From Leptodactylus fallax (Eukaryota; Chordata; Amphibia; Anura; Leptodactylidae): a DNA stretch of 64,000 bases. The notes below the pieces were generated by a model. The model was given only the letters and a program-made list of their open reading frames with translations, did no database searches and was not told where the DNA came from. The stretch's first letter is position 1, and every line of letters begins with the position of its first letter. A program made the translations under genes and the position numbers. Shown here one piece after another: positions 31,401 through 44,035 of this stretch. The stretch covers positions 3,107,001-3,171,000 of the forward strand of contig CAMRHE010000168.1 of NCBI GenBank assembly GCA_947044405.1, written 5' to 3'.

Positions 31401-31788
31401 TCCACTCTTCACACAACTGTCTCCAAGACTTCTCCCGTGCATCCCCATACTCTGGAACTCATTACCAAGACACATAAGACTGACCCCCACAATCACAAGC
31501 TTCAAGAAGGCCAGGAAGACCCACCTGTTCAGGAAGGCCTACAACCTCCAATAACACTATTGTCACCACACCACCATCTGTGCAGCCTCTCCCCTCACCT
31601 TCTATCTCTATCCCTCTTCTCTCATAGATTGTAAGCCCTTGCGGGGAGGGTCCTCTATCCCACTGTGCCAGTTGGTCACTGTTAGTATTATATTTGTTTT
31701 GTACATTTTGTGTACCACATGTAAACCCTCAAATGTAAAGCACCATGGAATTAATGGTGCTATATAAATAAACAATAATAATAATAAT

Positions 31789-32600
31789 TCTGTACAATGT
31801 ACTGGGAAGCTGGAAAAAAATTTTGAATGTGGTGGATTTGAAGAAAATATGCATTTGTGCGACTTTATTACGGGCTTTGTTTTTGCAGTGTTCACTCTGC
31901 ATTTTGGGGAATGTCTATTGCTTTGATCACTTTTTATTCAAATTTTTATCAGATGCGAAGCAGCAAAAAAATGGCCTCTTGGCACTTTTGATTTTTTTTT
32001 TCCTACTTCGGCGTTTACCATACGGGCAAAATATTTTTATAAGTTTGCAGACTGGGCATCTTCGGACACAGGGATACCTACTGTGTATGTGTTTCACAGT
32101 AATATTTTACTTTTATATGTATTCTCGGGAAAGGGGGGGGTGATTTGTACTTTTAGGTTTTTTTGTGTTTTTTTTAAACTTTTTTTAATTTTTTTTTACT
32201 ATTTTATTAGCCCTCCTAAGGGGCTTGAACCTGAAATCATTTGATTGCAAGTCCCATAGACTGCAGTACAACAGTATTGCAGTCTAAGGGACAATCTCTA
32301 TATTGCTATTGAGGTTGCTCATAGACCAGCCGCAATAGTAATATTGCTATGACAAGCCTGGGAGTCTTCTTAAGGCTCCCAGTTGTCAGAAGAACTGGTT
32401 GGCTCCCGCGATCTCGTTGCATGGGAAATGGCCTGCAACTGTAAAGGTACAGGGCTGGTAGGGTCCGGCCCCGGAGGCCATTTTTTCACTTTGAGATGGG
32501 ATCCTGCACTGCAGTGCCTGTGATCAGAGAGAACTCTGATCGCGGGCATTAGTTGCTATGGTGGCCGCGCTGCAGGAGTGCAGCCTCCATCTTTAAAGAC
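31789..32600. mobile_element. TTAACCCC repeat, right part
   Basis: It begins TGTACAATGTACTGGGAAGC and continues the repeat of 28143-28295. From about 32050 it matches 26345-26895, showing that both belong to the same or overlapping families. Confidence 0.6.
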
Positions 32601-32639
32601 CCGGTATCCACCGTACTATTATGGCAGATGTCGGGAAGG

Positions 32640-33040
32640 GTTTAAGGCTAAGGCCCCACGCAATGGACCACAGCGCGGGAAAAACTGTGGCAGAAATGCA
32701 TTGCGGTTTTTCCCGCAGGGCTTTCACAGAAAGTCCACATTCAAGCTTTCCTCTGTGGACTTTCTGCTTCAACTATACCTATAGGGAACCTGCCAGCATT
32801 TCTGTAGGTATAATTGACATGCTGCGATTTACAAAGTGTGATGGCTTTTGAAATCGCAGAATGTCTGCTCCCATCCACTTTGCATGGACTTTAAAACGCC
32901 GCAGTTGCGGCATTTACGCTACGCGGGGCCCCAAGAATGGCTACAAAAGGAAGGGGAAATATATAGGGAGTACTCATACCTGTACCTTTTGCTCAAAATC
33001 TACAACAAAAAAAAAGCTGTGTTTCCGCAATGTGGGGTCT
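32640..33040. repeat. Fold-back repeat, GAGCCAAAG-related family
   Basis: The ends read AGGCTAAGGCCCCACG and TTTCCGCAATGTGGGG, an inverted pair, with internal inverted blocks around GTCCACATTCAAGC. Non-coding. Confidence 0.6.
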
Positions 33041-33059
33041 TAGCTAGAGAATGGTGAAT

Positions 33060-33470
33060 CAATTCTGCAGAAGTGGAATTCAATCCGAATTTCAGGAAAT
33101 CTTCGATTCACCACGATTCCGGATTTCCTGATGCTTCGTGGTAACAAATATTTAGTAAGGACCTTTGTGACATCAGACGGTCACAAGATGTACTCTAGTG
33201 ATGTCATTGGGTAGGCGTGTCTTTGCTTGTTAGCAGATCCTTCTACATGAATAAAAGTTGTCCGTGCTGAAAGAGAGAGAGAGAGAGAGAGAAACATGAC
33301 TGTGGCATCCAAGGGCTTCCAGCATTTTGCCGCCCCGGCTCTCTGTAGCCCTGAAATAGCTGTTTATTTGCCGCAAAGTAATTCGGATCGAAGCAAATTT
33401 TTTTGGAACTTCGGATTGAACTGCCGAATTGAACTTTTGAGAAATTCGCTCATCTCTAGTCTTAGCCTAA
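33060..33470. repeat. Frog repeat ending ATTCGCTCATCTCTAG
   Basis: The right end AGAAATTCGCTCATCTCTAG is a very common anuran repeat end. The body has inverted AATTC/GAATT-rich arms, and a (GA)n run lies at 33269-33292. Confidence 0.6.
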
Positions 33471-33539
33471 GGTGGATTTGAAGCAGATTGCTACCCTGCC
33501 TTCATTTCTTTCCTGTCTCTCACAGTGCAGTTATTTGGT

Positions 33540-33895
33540 ATTACGGCTTCCAGTATGGGGCCTTAGTTTCCATCTAGCTATGTTTCAGTAATAAAAGTAA
33601 AGTCATGAGACTCAATAAAGTCATGTAAGATCTCTGTTTTGTTGATATAGATCTTGCATTGCAGAGTCCAGCTGTGATGTGGTTTCCAGGAGTCAGAGAT
33701 TTTGTGTTTTGAGGCTTGTCCTTTAGTTTGTTGCTTTGTTTACTGGTGGAATTTTGTACTTTTTGGGTATTTATTTTCTTTTCATGGTTGAATGGATTGG
33801 GAGCGGTCATAAATGATTTCTTATTAACACCCCCTCTACAAGTTCTTCTAGTATTCCCAGGATTTTTAAATAATGTATTTTGCCTGGGTGAAGGT
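33540..33895 (-). pseudogene. L2 LINE endonuclease N-terminus
   Basis: GLCNARSIS on the minus strand, followed after a 1-base shift by ILHDFIESHDFTFITET, matches the first motifs of an L2 endonuclease. A TAG stands for the Trp of the ETW block. It reads on into 28120 if everything between is an insertion, so it is the 5' part of the same minus-strand LINE. Confidence 0.78.
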
Positions 33896-35057
33896 TAGAT
33901 ACAGCCCTTGGAGAATGCACTTAGAGTATGAAGTCAGCTGAGTATATTTATTTTGTCATTGTAATAGTTCAGGTCTATAGCATGAAAGGCAACACTTAGG
34001 AATCTTGGAGTTAGAAATCATGCTGAGATCAAAAAGAATAAGAGACCTTCTTGGAAAGTATTAGTGTGAATAGTCATTTAGGACCTATGCGTCCTACATA
34101 TACACACAAATATATAAAGTTATTCATGTGTAGCAAAGTAACAATAATTGACTCCGGTAACTTTCTGCAGTGTAATATCTTATGTCTTAACACAACAAAG
34201 CCATTGAAAGATCCAAGTTAACGTTCTGTGCCATAATGTCATTTAACATATGCTACATAGATGTATCTATAGTCACACATAGTGTAAAGTATATGCACAC
34301 ACCAATCTAAGCAATTAGCAGTATTGTATTTATTCATACACATTTGTAGCACAGAATATATAACATACAGTTGAAATGTTGCCTCATCACTGTAATGTAT
34401 GGATACAGCTCCCTAGAACTGGTATGGGAATATTAGGATATATGAAAATGTTTATAGTTGTTGATTGGTAGTTTTTTAATGTTGCATATCTGCTGTGATA
34501 AAGAAGAGCTGTCACTTTCAAAGAGTATGAAATATGTGTGCAAGTTTTACAGAGAGAAAAAAATGGCCAAACAAAAACTGACACAACATCAGTTTGATTT
34601 TTTAGGCTGTCCATCTGAAATCTGTTGAGCATTTCTTAGCATATGTTTTACTTTTTATAGAACATTTCACTCCTGCTTGCCTTAATTATTTGCAAAACAG
34701 CTATGTTCCTGCGAGCTACAACTATAATTTATTACAGAAACATGCGGATGAAAAATGCTCTATTACATCGATTACTCACTGGTTCTCCCCACCACATCTT
34801 TTTATAATTCTTGAAGCTCATCTTATATTAATGACCTCTTTTCAGTTTATTTATTGATTTTCCTACCATACTAAAGAGCATTTTGTCTAAAATAAAAATA
34901 ATAGTAAAAACCGTACATGACCTCAATATGGTCATGATATGTTTAACTATATCACAATTATAGAAATTTTCATATTTTTCTGTGTTTCTGATACCACTAA
35001 TAGCCGCCATGTTTCCAATACTGTAGATGACAATAATGAGATTTCCTTTATCCTTAA
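33896..35057. other. Unassigned A+T-rich sequence
   Basis: No exon, RNA or repeat boundary could be supported. Confidence 0.45.
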
Positions 35058-36235
35058 CTAGGAAGCAGTGGTGAACCTAGCCTCTTTGCTGCCTGAGGCG
35101 GACTATAGAAAGACTCCCCCCCCCCCCCCCAAAAAAAACAAACAAAAAAAAACTGAGTTTCCATGCTACTAGTTTAACACACTGTTATCGTCGCACAATA
35201 TACACAATACACAAAGTTATAAAACAGTTTATAAGAATTCTTCTTCCTGTATTACTTCAGTATCAGATCAACAACACGGCATTAACAATGAAAGTAACTT
35301 CCCACATCTTCTGCTTGGTGGATGGACGAGCCCACGTGGCCCCCATTCTCTATAATAGGAGCCCCGCAGATAGCTTTGTACTGGACTTCGGGTATCTTTG
35401 GCACTCCCATTGAAGTGAATGAGAGCCAAGCGGGTTCGTCCATCCACCAAGTGACACACCTATATATATGGCTGCAGCCAGGCTGGATTCCCACCTAGTG
35501 GGGGGAAAAAACCCAATTCTCAGGCTCAGTGGGGGTCTCAGCAGACAGACCCCCATCACTCAGGTATTTATCCTCTATCATTTAGGTGAATACACGGCAG
35601 TAACATTCTGTGACTTACAGGTGACGTCTCTGACTAATTGGTCACATTTCCCTTCTCTTCCCTCTGGACCGCCATGACCATTTCTTCCAGCTGTGACTTG
35701 TCTCTGTAAAGTTTGCAGCACAGACATCTTTGGCTCCTCACTTTTCCAGGCATCCAACCCACATTGTCCTCACCTACACAAAGCCCCCATCCTGCTGCTA
35801 CCCCCAATTATAAAATATATGATATAACCCCCCATAATGAATAATACTCCCAAGTGCATCTTTATATTAATAATGTCCGTCTGTACCCTGTATAAATAGT
35901 GCCCCTTATTAATAATACCCCAGGTGTTAACTAATTAAAAGGTTTTCCAGGTCATTAATAAACTAATCAGTGGGGTTCAAAAACCCAGGACCCCCACTGA
36001 TCAGCTGTTTGAATGGTACCTGTGTAAGCGCCGTGACTGCTTCTCTGTTTACATAGTGTATTTCATCTCATAGCGGCCATGTAATGTAACTGCAGCCTCG
36101 TCCTGTACATGTCTACAGTATGTGACAAGGCTACAATTACATCACACGGTCACTATAAACAGACAGCGTATAATATAAACAGGTGCCATAGCCCATGTTT
36201 ATAGCGCCCCATTTACACACACTATAAAGTTCCAC

Positions 36236-36712
36236 AGTAGCCCCTGCACACAGTATTACACAGTGTTATGGCCCGCAGCGGCCCCTGCACACTGTATTAT
36301 GCCTCTCAGCGGCCCCTGCACACGGTATTATGCTCCATAGTGGCCCCTGCTCACGGTATTATGCCCCGCATTGGCCACTGCACACGGTATTATGTTCTGC
36401 AGCAACTCCTGCACACAGTTTTATGCCCCATATTGGCCCCTGCACTGGTATTATGCTCCAGAGTGGCCCCTGCACAGGGTATTATGCTCCATAGTGGCCC
36501 CTGCACTGGTATTATCCTCCATAGTGGCCCTTGCACTGGTATTATGCTCCATAGTGGCCCCTGCACTCGGTATTATGCTCTATAGTGGCCCCTGCACAGG
36601 GTATTATACTCTATAGTGGCCCCTGCACTTGTATTATGCTCCAGAGTGGCCCCTGCACAGGGTATTATGCTCTACGGTGGTCCCTGCACAGGGTATTATG
36701 CCCCATAGTGGC
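36236..36712. repeat. Minisatellite inside the hAT element
   Basis: About 15 imperfect copies of a roughly 31-bp unit built on GTATTATGCTCCATAGTGG then CCCCTGCAC. Open frames across it are repeat artefacts. Units of the same kind occur at 59343-59420. Confidence 0.9.
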
Positions 36713-36728
36713 CGACCCATGAACTATT

Positions 36729-36766
36729 ATTATACTCTGGGGTCTTTTCAGACCCCAGAGTATAAT
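36729..36766. repeat. Perfect 17-bp hairpin
   Basis: ATTATACTCTGGGGTCT at 36729-36745 is exactly inverted at 36750-36766, with a 4-nt loop. Confidence 0.95.
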
Positions 36767-37004
36767 GATTGGAGACACAGGGGAGAATACAAACATAAAA
36801 ATCAGAGTTACTTACCTATCCTGGACACCGGTGCACTCCTTGCAGCTTTCGGCCCTGTTTAATTGCGCACACACGTCACGTGATCAGGCCGGCGACGCGA
36901 CCTGATGACGTCACCACAGGCCTCAAGCCTGCTCGGAGTTACATCGGATCGCAGGAGGTGAGTAACACTGTTTTTTATGTTCCCTCACCAACCCTAGGCC
37001 TCCG

Positions 37005-37048
37005 ATTATTATACTCCGGGGTCTGAATAGACCCCGGAGTATAATAAT
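37005..37048. repeat. Perfect 20-bp hairpin
   Basis: ATTATTATACTCCGGGGTCT at 37005-37024 is exactly inverted at 37029-37048 with loop GAAT. It is a diverged duplicate of the hairpin at 36729. Confidence 0.95.
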
Positions 37049-37369
37049 AGTAGTATTTGCGGCCCGCGGCCTAACTTACCGATGCCCGCGGCCGCTCACA
37101 GCGGCACCCGCTTCCCTTTCTGCGGCCCATAGCAGAAGGGGAAGCGGGGGCGGCCACGAGCAGACGCGGATAGGTAAATAAATAGGCCCTGACCTGCCGG
37201 GGATGCTACAGCAGGTCACGGCCTATTTATATAGATAAAAAAAGCTATACTCACCTGCGATGCCTTGATGCAGCCGCCGCCGCCTCCTCTTGTCCGCGAC
37301 GTCTGTGTCTCAGCGTAGGTGGCGTGATGACGTCATTGTATCGCCGCCTGCGCTGAGATACGACGTCTT

Positions 37370-37454
37370 GTAAACCAGCCCAGGACAGGCCGCGCTCAGC
37401 TCTGGTTTTTTTTTTTTTTTTTTTTTTAAAGTGGCCTGTCCTGGGCTGGTTTAC
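37370..37454. repeat. Perfect 22-bp inverted repeat
   Basis: Arms 37370-37391 and 37433-37454 are exact inverses (core CCAGCCCAGGACAGGCC). The spacer includes a long poly-T run. Confidence 0.95.
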
Positions 37455-37719
37455 ATTAAATAGTAAAATGCCGCCCCCCGGACAGTGCCGCCCGAGGCGG
37501 CCGCCTCACCTTGCCTCATTAGCGGTGCGCCCCTGCTAGGAAGTCTAATTATAGTGAGATATAAATATCAACATATCATAACAACCCAGATTTGCTATTC
37601 TGCAGTGACCTTTCCTCAAATGGCATGTGACTGACTGACCTCAGAAGTGCCATGCTGTTTGTGTACAGGTCACCCCTGACACTACTGATAACCTGTTGGA
37701 GCTGGAACCAAAGGAACTA

Positions 37720-38178
37720 TAAATGGTTAAACATTTTTGCAAATATAAGTAATTTAACATTTTGTAGAGTTTTATAGATTTTCTCTAAATGTCTTGTGGT
37801 CACAAGTTGTTGTCTTGATCGGTTGCCAGTGGATACAACCATCAATGCAGGACCTTTCTAAGATCAGAAAATCAGCCATGATTTGCCTTATTGTGGGCGG
37901 GATATCTTCTGATACATGTAGTGTCCCTGCCTGATAACCCAGCTACAATAAGAATATCATAGCTGGGTTCCTGAGAAGTCCCAGACTACGGAAAGTTTCT
38001 GCATTCGTGGTCGTATCCATTGGCAACTGATCAAGACAACAGACTGTCACCACTAAGATGGTTAGAGAAAATCTTTAAAACTCTGCAGAATTTTTAACTA
38101 CTTATATTAGCAAAAATGTTTATCATTTAATTATCTACAAATATAGATATGATTATGTTCATGGGAATACCCCTTTAA
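37720..38178. mobile_element. Fold-back MITE
   Basis: Two arms mirror each other around 37950; for example TTGTCTTGATCGGTTGCCAG and its partner TTGGCAACTGATCAAGACAA. It ends CCCCTTTAAGG. One arm of the same family is at 43870-44035. Confidence 0.65.
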
Positions 38179-38182
38179 GGTT

Positions 38183-38292
38183 TTAGGCCTTATTCGCACA
38201 GTCAGTGTTTGGTCATTGATTTGCATGGTTTTGGCTCACAGTCACTGATGCAAATCACTGACCAAATGACTGACGCGTGAAGAAGGCCTTAG
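38183..38292. repeat. Short fold-back repeat
   Basis: TAGGCCTTATTCGCACAGTC and its inverse (near 38265-38291) bracket a short centre, with TTTGCAT and ATGCAAA in the arms. Confidence 0.65.
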
Positions 38293-39814
38293 GTTTTGAT
38301 AAAGTAAGCAATATTGCAATAGTAATGATTACTGTATAAGCAAATATCGTAACATCCTCAGTTGTGTAGCTAGCATAGGTAACAAGCCAGCTAGCGAACA
38401 GTTAAGTAGAAAGTTTATTTTTTCTGAAGACTGCACATTGAAACAAACAGAGTATTACAGTTGATAAATAATAACCCTAAAAGTGTTGAGGGCATTTTGA
38501 TGTGCATGCATAATCAAGTGTAAAAACAGAGTCCTATTTGCATCTAATGAACTACATATTTTAGGGAAACCAGAACAGTCTAATACTTTGTTCTTCTCTA
38601 CCACTGACTGTATCAATTTATATGAAAATTAAGGCTAGAAATTAAAGCAGTGCTATCCTCGATTTTTTTTCAGTTCATCAGCCATCCAATAAAAATGATG
38701 TGGAGTCCTTGTATATAATTCCCAGAAGATTACTTTGTCCTTACAGCTAAGCCATGTCCCTGATATAAAAGATCTCTATCCACTTTTATTGAAATAAAGA
38801 ACTAAAATCATAATCCTAATATTGAAGCGTAATCTTCATTATCTCCTGACCCTCTTGAATTTTATTCTGATCTGTATTTGTATTTTTACTAGATTTATGT
38901 TCCTGTTTAATCACAGTTTGTTTACCTATATCTTGGTAGGATTATTTCATATGAAAACAGGAATAAATTACTTTATAGTAAAGGAGTAAAACAGCAGGGT
39001 GTTTACTGTGCAATAGACATACAAGATATACGGTATATGAGATAGAAATAATAGACTACCATACCTAAACTGAAATAGAATATCATTTAGCATATCTAGA
39101 TGATTCACAAATAGAAATATCATCATAATACTATTCTATAGATCTGATTTCAATAATAATGTGGATGAATAGATAAGTATAGAGATGTATATGTATAATT
39201 AAATATTCCCACCACCAAAGGTCATTCTCATTATTGTAAGTAACCTACTTAATGTGATAGAGAGTGGGGGCTTCTGCCCTGGAGTTATCCTGAGGCAATT
39301 TCTTCCTATCATAAAAGTCTGAGTGATTACAAGGATTCCTCTACACTCTAATTGGTCAAACTAAATAAAAAGAACCACAGTGGGTCATGGGTGGTCTATA
39401 CTATTTTGGGTACCCCACAGAATTTGACACAATACATTTCCTCCAGACATAACACTCTGATACTCCACCTATGACCTACCCACTTTTTGTTCTTTGTTAG
39501 AGGTGCAGTTTCTTCCTCTCTCCATCTTGAACTGCCCACAGTCATACAGTAGCACCAAAATGCAAAGTAGTAGAGTGTGTGGCTCTTTCTGACAATCTGT
39601 GTGAGGAAACCATACATACACCAAACCATTCTTATGCTATTCTTACAATTCACTATGATGCCTGACAATTTACTGCATACTAATTTATTATAGAGTTCAG
39701 TCCCAACTGGCAGAACTTTATCATTTAAAGGATTTTTTTATTATTAATAACATTTGTCCCCTATCCACAGAAGACTGGCATTCACTCAGGGGTGCAAAAT
39801 GAGTTAGGGGGCGT
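38293..39814. other. Unassigned A+T-rich sequence
   Basis: I see no feature here. The small minus-strand frame at 39396-39668 lacks any known motif. Confidence 0.45.
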
Positions 39815-40432
39815 TCACACTACCGTTGGTGACCGTCAGTAGTGTCCGTTGCTCTTGTCCGTTACTAGCTGAACCGTCAGAAATCCGTTAAAATTTTCAT
39901 TCATTTCAATGGGTTTTTATATTGTGTCTGTTAGTGTCCATTTGTGTCTGTTTACACCAAATCCGTCAGAAGTCCGTTTTTTTTTCACGGACAAAAAAAT
40001 CCTACATGCCATTTTGTCCATTTGAAAAAATCGGATTCTTGACGGACAGCAAGTGTCCGTTATTTTTTTAACATTGAAGTCTATGGGTAACGGACTTATA
40101 ACGGACAGTAACTGATAGCCATCAGTTACTGTTCGTTATTTTATGTCTGTTTTTTTCCTGCACATGCTCAGAAAGGAGAAACAAAAAAAAAAAAAAAAAA
40201 CGGACAGTGTTAAAAAATGGACAGTAACTGATGCTAATGGACACTAACTGATGCTAATGTGTCCGTTTTTTTGACTGAACCTTTAATTGGATCAGTTAAA
40301 AAAAACAGACACATTAACATCAGTTAGTGTCCGTTATGATAGGTGTCTGTTTTTTTTTTTTTTTGTTTTTTTTTAACGGACATCTTCAGAACGGACTCCA
40401 ACGGTAGTGTGAACCTTGCCTTACATTTACAA
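39815..40432. mobile_element. Fold-back element, TTCACACTACCGTT ends
   Basis: The left end GCGTTCACACTACCGTTGG and right end CCAACGGTAGTGTGAACC are inverse. The inside is built of repeated GTCCGTT/AACGGAC motifs in both orientations, so the whole unit can fold back. Poly-A and poly-T runs lie near each arm. Confidence 0.75.
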
Positions 40433-40571
40433 TATGTGGGGGATTTGGACTTTGGCTGCCATTTGTGATGGTTATGGTTGTTATGAAAGCACTGTGTCTG
40501 GCACTGTATTGAGTGTATTGTGACCCACGTCTGTCCCCACAGGCTGCAATGCACAAAACAAACAATGGGTA

Positions 40572-40576
<5 letters not shown>

Positions 40577-40617
<41 letters not shown>
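40577..40617. repeat. (TA)n microsatellite
   Basis: About 20 TA dinucleotides without interruption. Confidence 0.97.
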
Positions 40618-40623
<6 letters not shown>

Positions 40624-40939
40624 AGCTCTTTCATGACACACATACAAGTCCAACCAATTTTTCATCAAAGCCTACCTCTGCAGGCTTCCTAATAAACACG
40701 CATATGCATGTTCACATTGGGCTATATATACAAATGTAGTAGATAAGGTGTAACATGACATTTGTCAGTGCTTGCTTTACCTGGAATTCAAAGAATCAGC
40801 CATGTAGAAAGCCTACAGGCTGGATACTTGTTCTTCCTGATAACAGATGTGATTTGTTGGTAGAAGCTACACCATTGGAAAAAGAAGAAGAAAATAAAAT
40901 ATTGTTATTATTAGAAGTACCCTTATAGCAAATTATGTA

Positions 40940-41100
40940 AGAAAACTTAAAGGGGTATTCCCATATTAGTATTTACAGCTATATGCATAGGATATGTCAC
41001 AAATGCCTGACAGATGCGGGTCTCTCCTCTGGGACCCACATCTATCTTGAAAACGGGCCCCGTCTGTGCCCACATGTGACTGGAGCCGGGCCACTCATGC
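40940..41100. repeat. TTAA-type MITE end
   Basis: It begins TTAAAGGGGTATTCCCATAT, as does the sequence at 55953. The opposite end is missing. Confidence 0.45.
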
Positions 41101-42294
41101 GTATGTATATGTATGTAAATCTTCATACATATGACGTTTGAGGAAACATGCCACAATGTTATTTTTGGTCAGCTACAGTCACACTTTAGTTGGAGCTCCA
41201 TGAAGCCACTTCTCTTTGTCAATTATGCTATAAGCATCTCATTATAAAATACATTCAACATAATCATATGGGCCTTCTCAAAAGTGGAGCTTCACTTTAA
41301 ATATAACTCCTTCAAATCCTTGTTTCTTAGTGTTAATCCATTTTATGCAAGGCTGTCAAAAACCATTATATTTACCATAATGTTTGGCATATTAAAAGAC
41401 ATAATTTAGAATCTGCATCTGTGTAGCACTGGATTATTTGGGCATCAAGTTGTTTGCCAAAACCATGAATGAACGATTGTCATCTCTACCACAATTGGAT
41501 TAATTCTGGTTGACAAATAGTACATATCTCTGCATCAATGTGGCACAATGTATTAATATTATTGTACCAATAATATAAAATATCACAAAATCTTTTGCAT
41601 CATATTTCCTGTTTAATGAAGCCAACCAGGTAAACTGAGACTACTCCTTCTGTGCTGCCATCTGCTTAACTAATAACAGGGAGGCATATTGACAGGAGCT
41701 CAAGGAAAACATGAAATATTTCATCAGTCAGATTATGTGCTATAGAGACAGATGTTAAGGAGCTGTAATATTTAAAAATAAAGAGATAAGCAGATGCTTG
41801 AAGGAATGGGAGGATTTCTCAGTTTTATGGTGATGTGAAAAAGCGGGTCACAATGTGCTGGATCTAAGATATTAATGCTAACCTATAAGATTAAACATGA
41901 AAGTCAAGATTTACTTTGTCAAGCATGATTTGAAATTTTCATCAAAAAATACCATTACTGCTTCAGTGTGAAGCCTTAACCCCATATTTACTAAGCTATG
42001 ATAGTTCAATAGAAAACACTGAATTTAACTGACTTAAGTGTTCTCAATATGGTATATTTTTAAATGATATAATTATAGATTAGATTAAAATGACAAATGA
42101 TTTTCAAAAAAAAATGTGTTGGAGTACTATCTATTTAAGTGAGAATTTAGAATAAACAGTGGCCTGGCCCACAAAAAAAGGTAACTACGTGAAAGATATA
42201 TTTAATTTTTTTATTTATTTTTTTTAAACTAGGATACCGCCTCTACATTCCTTAAAATAACTGGGGTTCAATGAAAGGGATTAAAATGACTATT
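41101..42294. other. Unassigned A+T-rich sequence
   Basis: No feature could be supported. Confidence 0.45.
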
Positions 42295-42735
42295 AGGCCA
42301 CATGCACATGAATGTGAAAAATTAACGTGTAACAGATGTTTTCATAACGTCTGATACATGATCGTTTTTAGAACAGTGGGAATCAATGGGACACATATGT
42401 CCCTTTTTTAATGGACCCCTTTAACGGACTGTTAAAAAATTAGACATTGCCATTTTTATGAACAGAAGGACCAATAAAAAATTTGCATGTCTGTTAAAAA
42501 TAGATTGAAAAGATAGAGTTGGGTCAAATTAAAAAAATACCAATAAATTTTATCTGTTTTTTTTTATCTGTCAGTTAAAATCAGATGGCAAGCTTGATGC
42601 AAAACAAACATTAAAAATGGACATATGGCCAGAAAACTTATGAAAAGTATGTGACACACTGTTGCAAAACGGATGGTAAAAACTGACAGTTTCATCTGTT
42701 ATCATCATTTTTTCACTACTGTGTGCATGTAGCCG
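42295..42735. mobile_element. Fold-back element, GGCCACATGCAC ends
   Basis: The left end TAGGCCACATGCACATG and right end TGTGTGCATGTAGCC are inverse. The arms hold opposite ACGGACTG/CAGTCCGT-like words and T/A runs. Non-coding. Confidence 0.65.
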
Positions 42736-43314
42736 TAAAGTGTATTGGTTCTTTCCATACCTATAATAATTGGAAATTCATATGCACTAAATATTGGTTA
42801 CCTTTACTGGATTCATCTCAAGTTTCTGCTTTGGAACCATTAAAGTCAAATATGCAAACATTTGTATTTAACATAGCTAGGATAAATTTACAGAAAAAAT
42901 GTAATTTTATATTTTTTGCTATATAGGTATTATTAACTTGAATAAAGTTACCATATTTTCAACATACTGTACAATAGTCTTTCATTGTAATCTGAAACTA
43001 CATACAGTGCCACAAACCTTTCATACCTAGATTATGCAACTAATAATCAGTATGAGCATTTTAGGGGTAAGGCAGCAGTATTACTTAAGTGCATGCACCG
43101 ACTGACTGTCTAGTAGCACCTTTCTACAGTATGGTGTGGTGCTACATGTGCTATACTCTTTTCCTATGCCAGCATGAGCTGATCCTTTGGATACCAGGTG
43201 AGGGTGGCTCCTTTTTATTTTTCTGTTATTGTCTGTACTGTGCAGGACCATGAAAAAGCTCTTGTCCTGAACATAGATAGTGAATTGCAGCTTCCAGCAA
43301 GTTTATCTCACTTT
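42736..43314. other. Unassigned sequence
   Basis: No feature could be supported. Confidence 0.4.
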
Positions 43315-43535
43315 TAGGCTAAGGCCCCACATAGCAACAACGCTGCAGAAAAACCTTTCTGCCCCATTATACCTATAAAGCATTTCCAGCAGTATAATTG
43401 ACATACTGCTATTGTCAAAAAATGGGCGTTTTTAAAATGCAGCTTTTCCGCTGCTGATTTTTTTCTGCAATGTGTGGATTGGATTAGTACCTACACTTTG
43501 CAGATACTATAAAACACAACGTGGGGCTTCAGCCT
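43315..43535. repeat. Fold-back repeat, GGCCCCACA type
   Basis: TAGGCTAAGGCCCCACA and the inverse ACGTGGGGCTTCAGCCTA bracket CGCTGCAGAAAAACC-type arms. Same superfamily as 24445-24800. Confidence 0.65.
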
Positions 43536-43564
43536 AATATGGACTTTATTCATCTGTTTAAATT

Positions 43565-44035
43565 ATCTTCTTAAAGGGGTCCTCTCAAGCTGTATATGCA
43601 GTCCTATCTGCTGGCAGCAAATTACAGAGTACAATGAGCCGAACAGATTTATAGTTTTGTAGACAGCTCTCTCTCCCTTCTACAGAGAAGGCTATCAGTC
43701 ACTGCTTAGACTGCATACTGAACTCCTAAGGAAAGATACTGCAGGGCTTTAAATGAATGATATACAATTTGCCCTACTGTATAACCTGCAGCTCCAGCAC
43801 CATCATGGGGCCTAAGGTTAAGGCCCACATGGCGTCCCACATGAAAAAAAGCGCTGCGGGGAAAAAACATAAAAAGTTCCTGCATTCATGGTTGTATCCA
43901 TTGGTAACTGATCAAGACAAACGAATGTCACCACTAAACCTTTAAAACTAAAATTGATTTGTACTTAAAAATGTTCAACTATTAAATGGCTACAAATTTA
44001 AATATGGCTGTGTTCAGGGGAAAACCCCTTTAATT
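43565..44035. repeat. MITE fragments
   Basis: A TTAAAGGGGTCCTCTC end is followed by sequence that from 43870 matches one arm of the fold-back at 37720-38178 and stops at AAACCCCTTTAAT. Confidence 0.5.

Larger units (their letters stand above)
28296..31788 (+). mobile_element. L2-type LINE, nearly full but broken
   Basis: A plus-strand non-LTR retrotransposon with an endonuclease-RT gene and a 3' end reading AATGGTGCTATATAAATAA then an ATA-type repeat. The 5' limit is approximate. It splits another repeat (28143-28295 and 31789-32600). Target duplications were not resolved. It lies opposite in orientation to the L2 copy around it. Confidence 0.8.
35066..37535. mobile_element. Non-autonomous hAT element, 2470 bp
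   Basis: A perfect 8-bp target duplication CTAGGAAG lies at 35058-35065 and 37536-37543. The ends are CAGTGGTGAACCTAGCC and, inverted, CAGGGGCGCACCGC, as in hAT elements. No transposase is present. It contains a minisatellite, three perfect hairpins and CpG-rich blocks in its right third, unlike the surrounding AT-rich DNA. Confidence 0.88.

Noticed and set aside
35101..35118. Poly-C run as a G-quadruplex regulator
   Set aside because: It is one homopolymer run within the hAT element; no set of four spaced G-tracts was seen.
36236..36712. CRISPR-like array
   Set aside because: Units are contiguous and diverged with no unique spacers; it is a minisatellite inside a hAT element in eukaryotic DNA.
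40324..40668. Minus-strand frame with an Ile-Tyr repeat
   Set aside because: It is produced by the (TA)n microsatellite and fold-back poly-T tracts.
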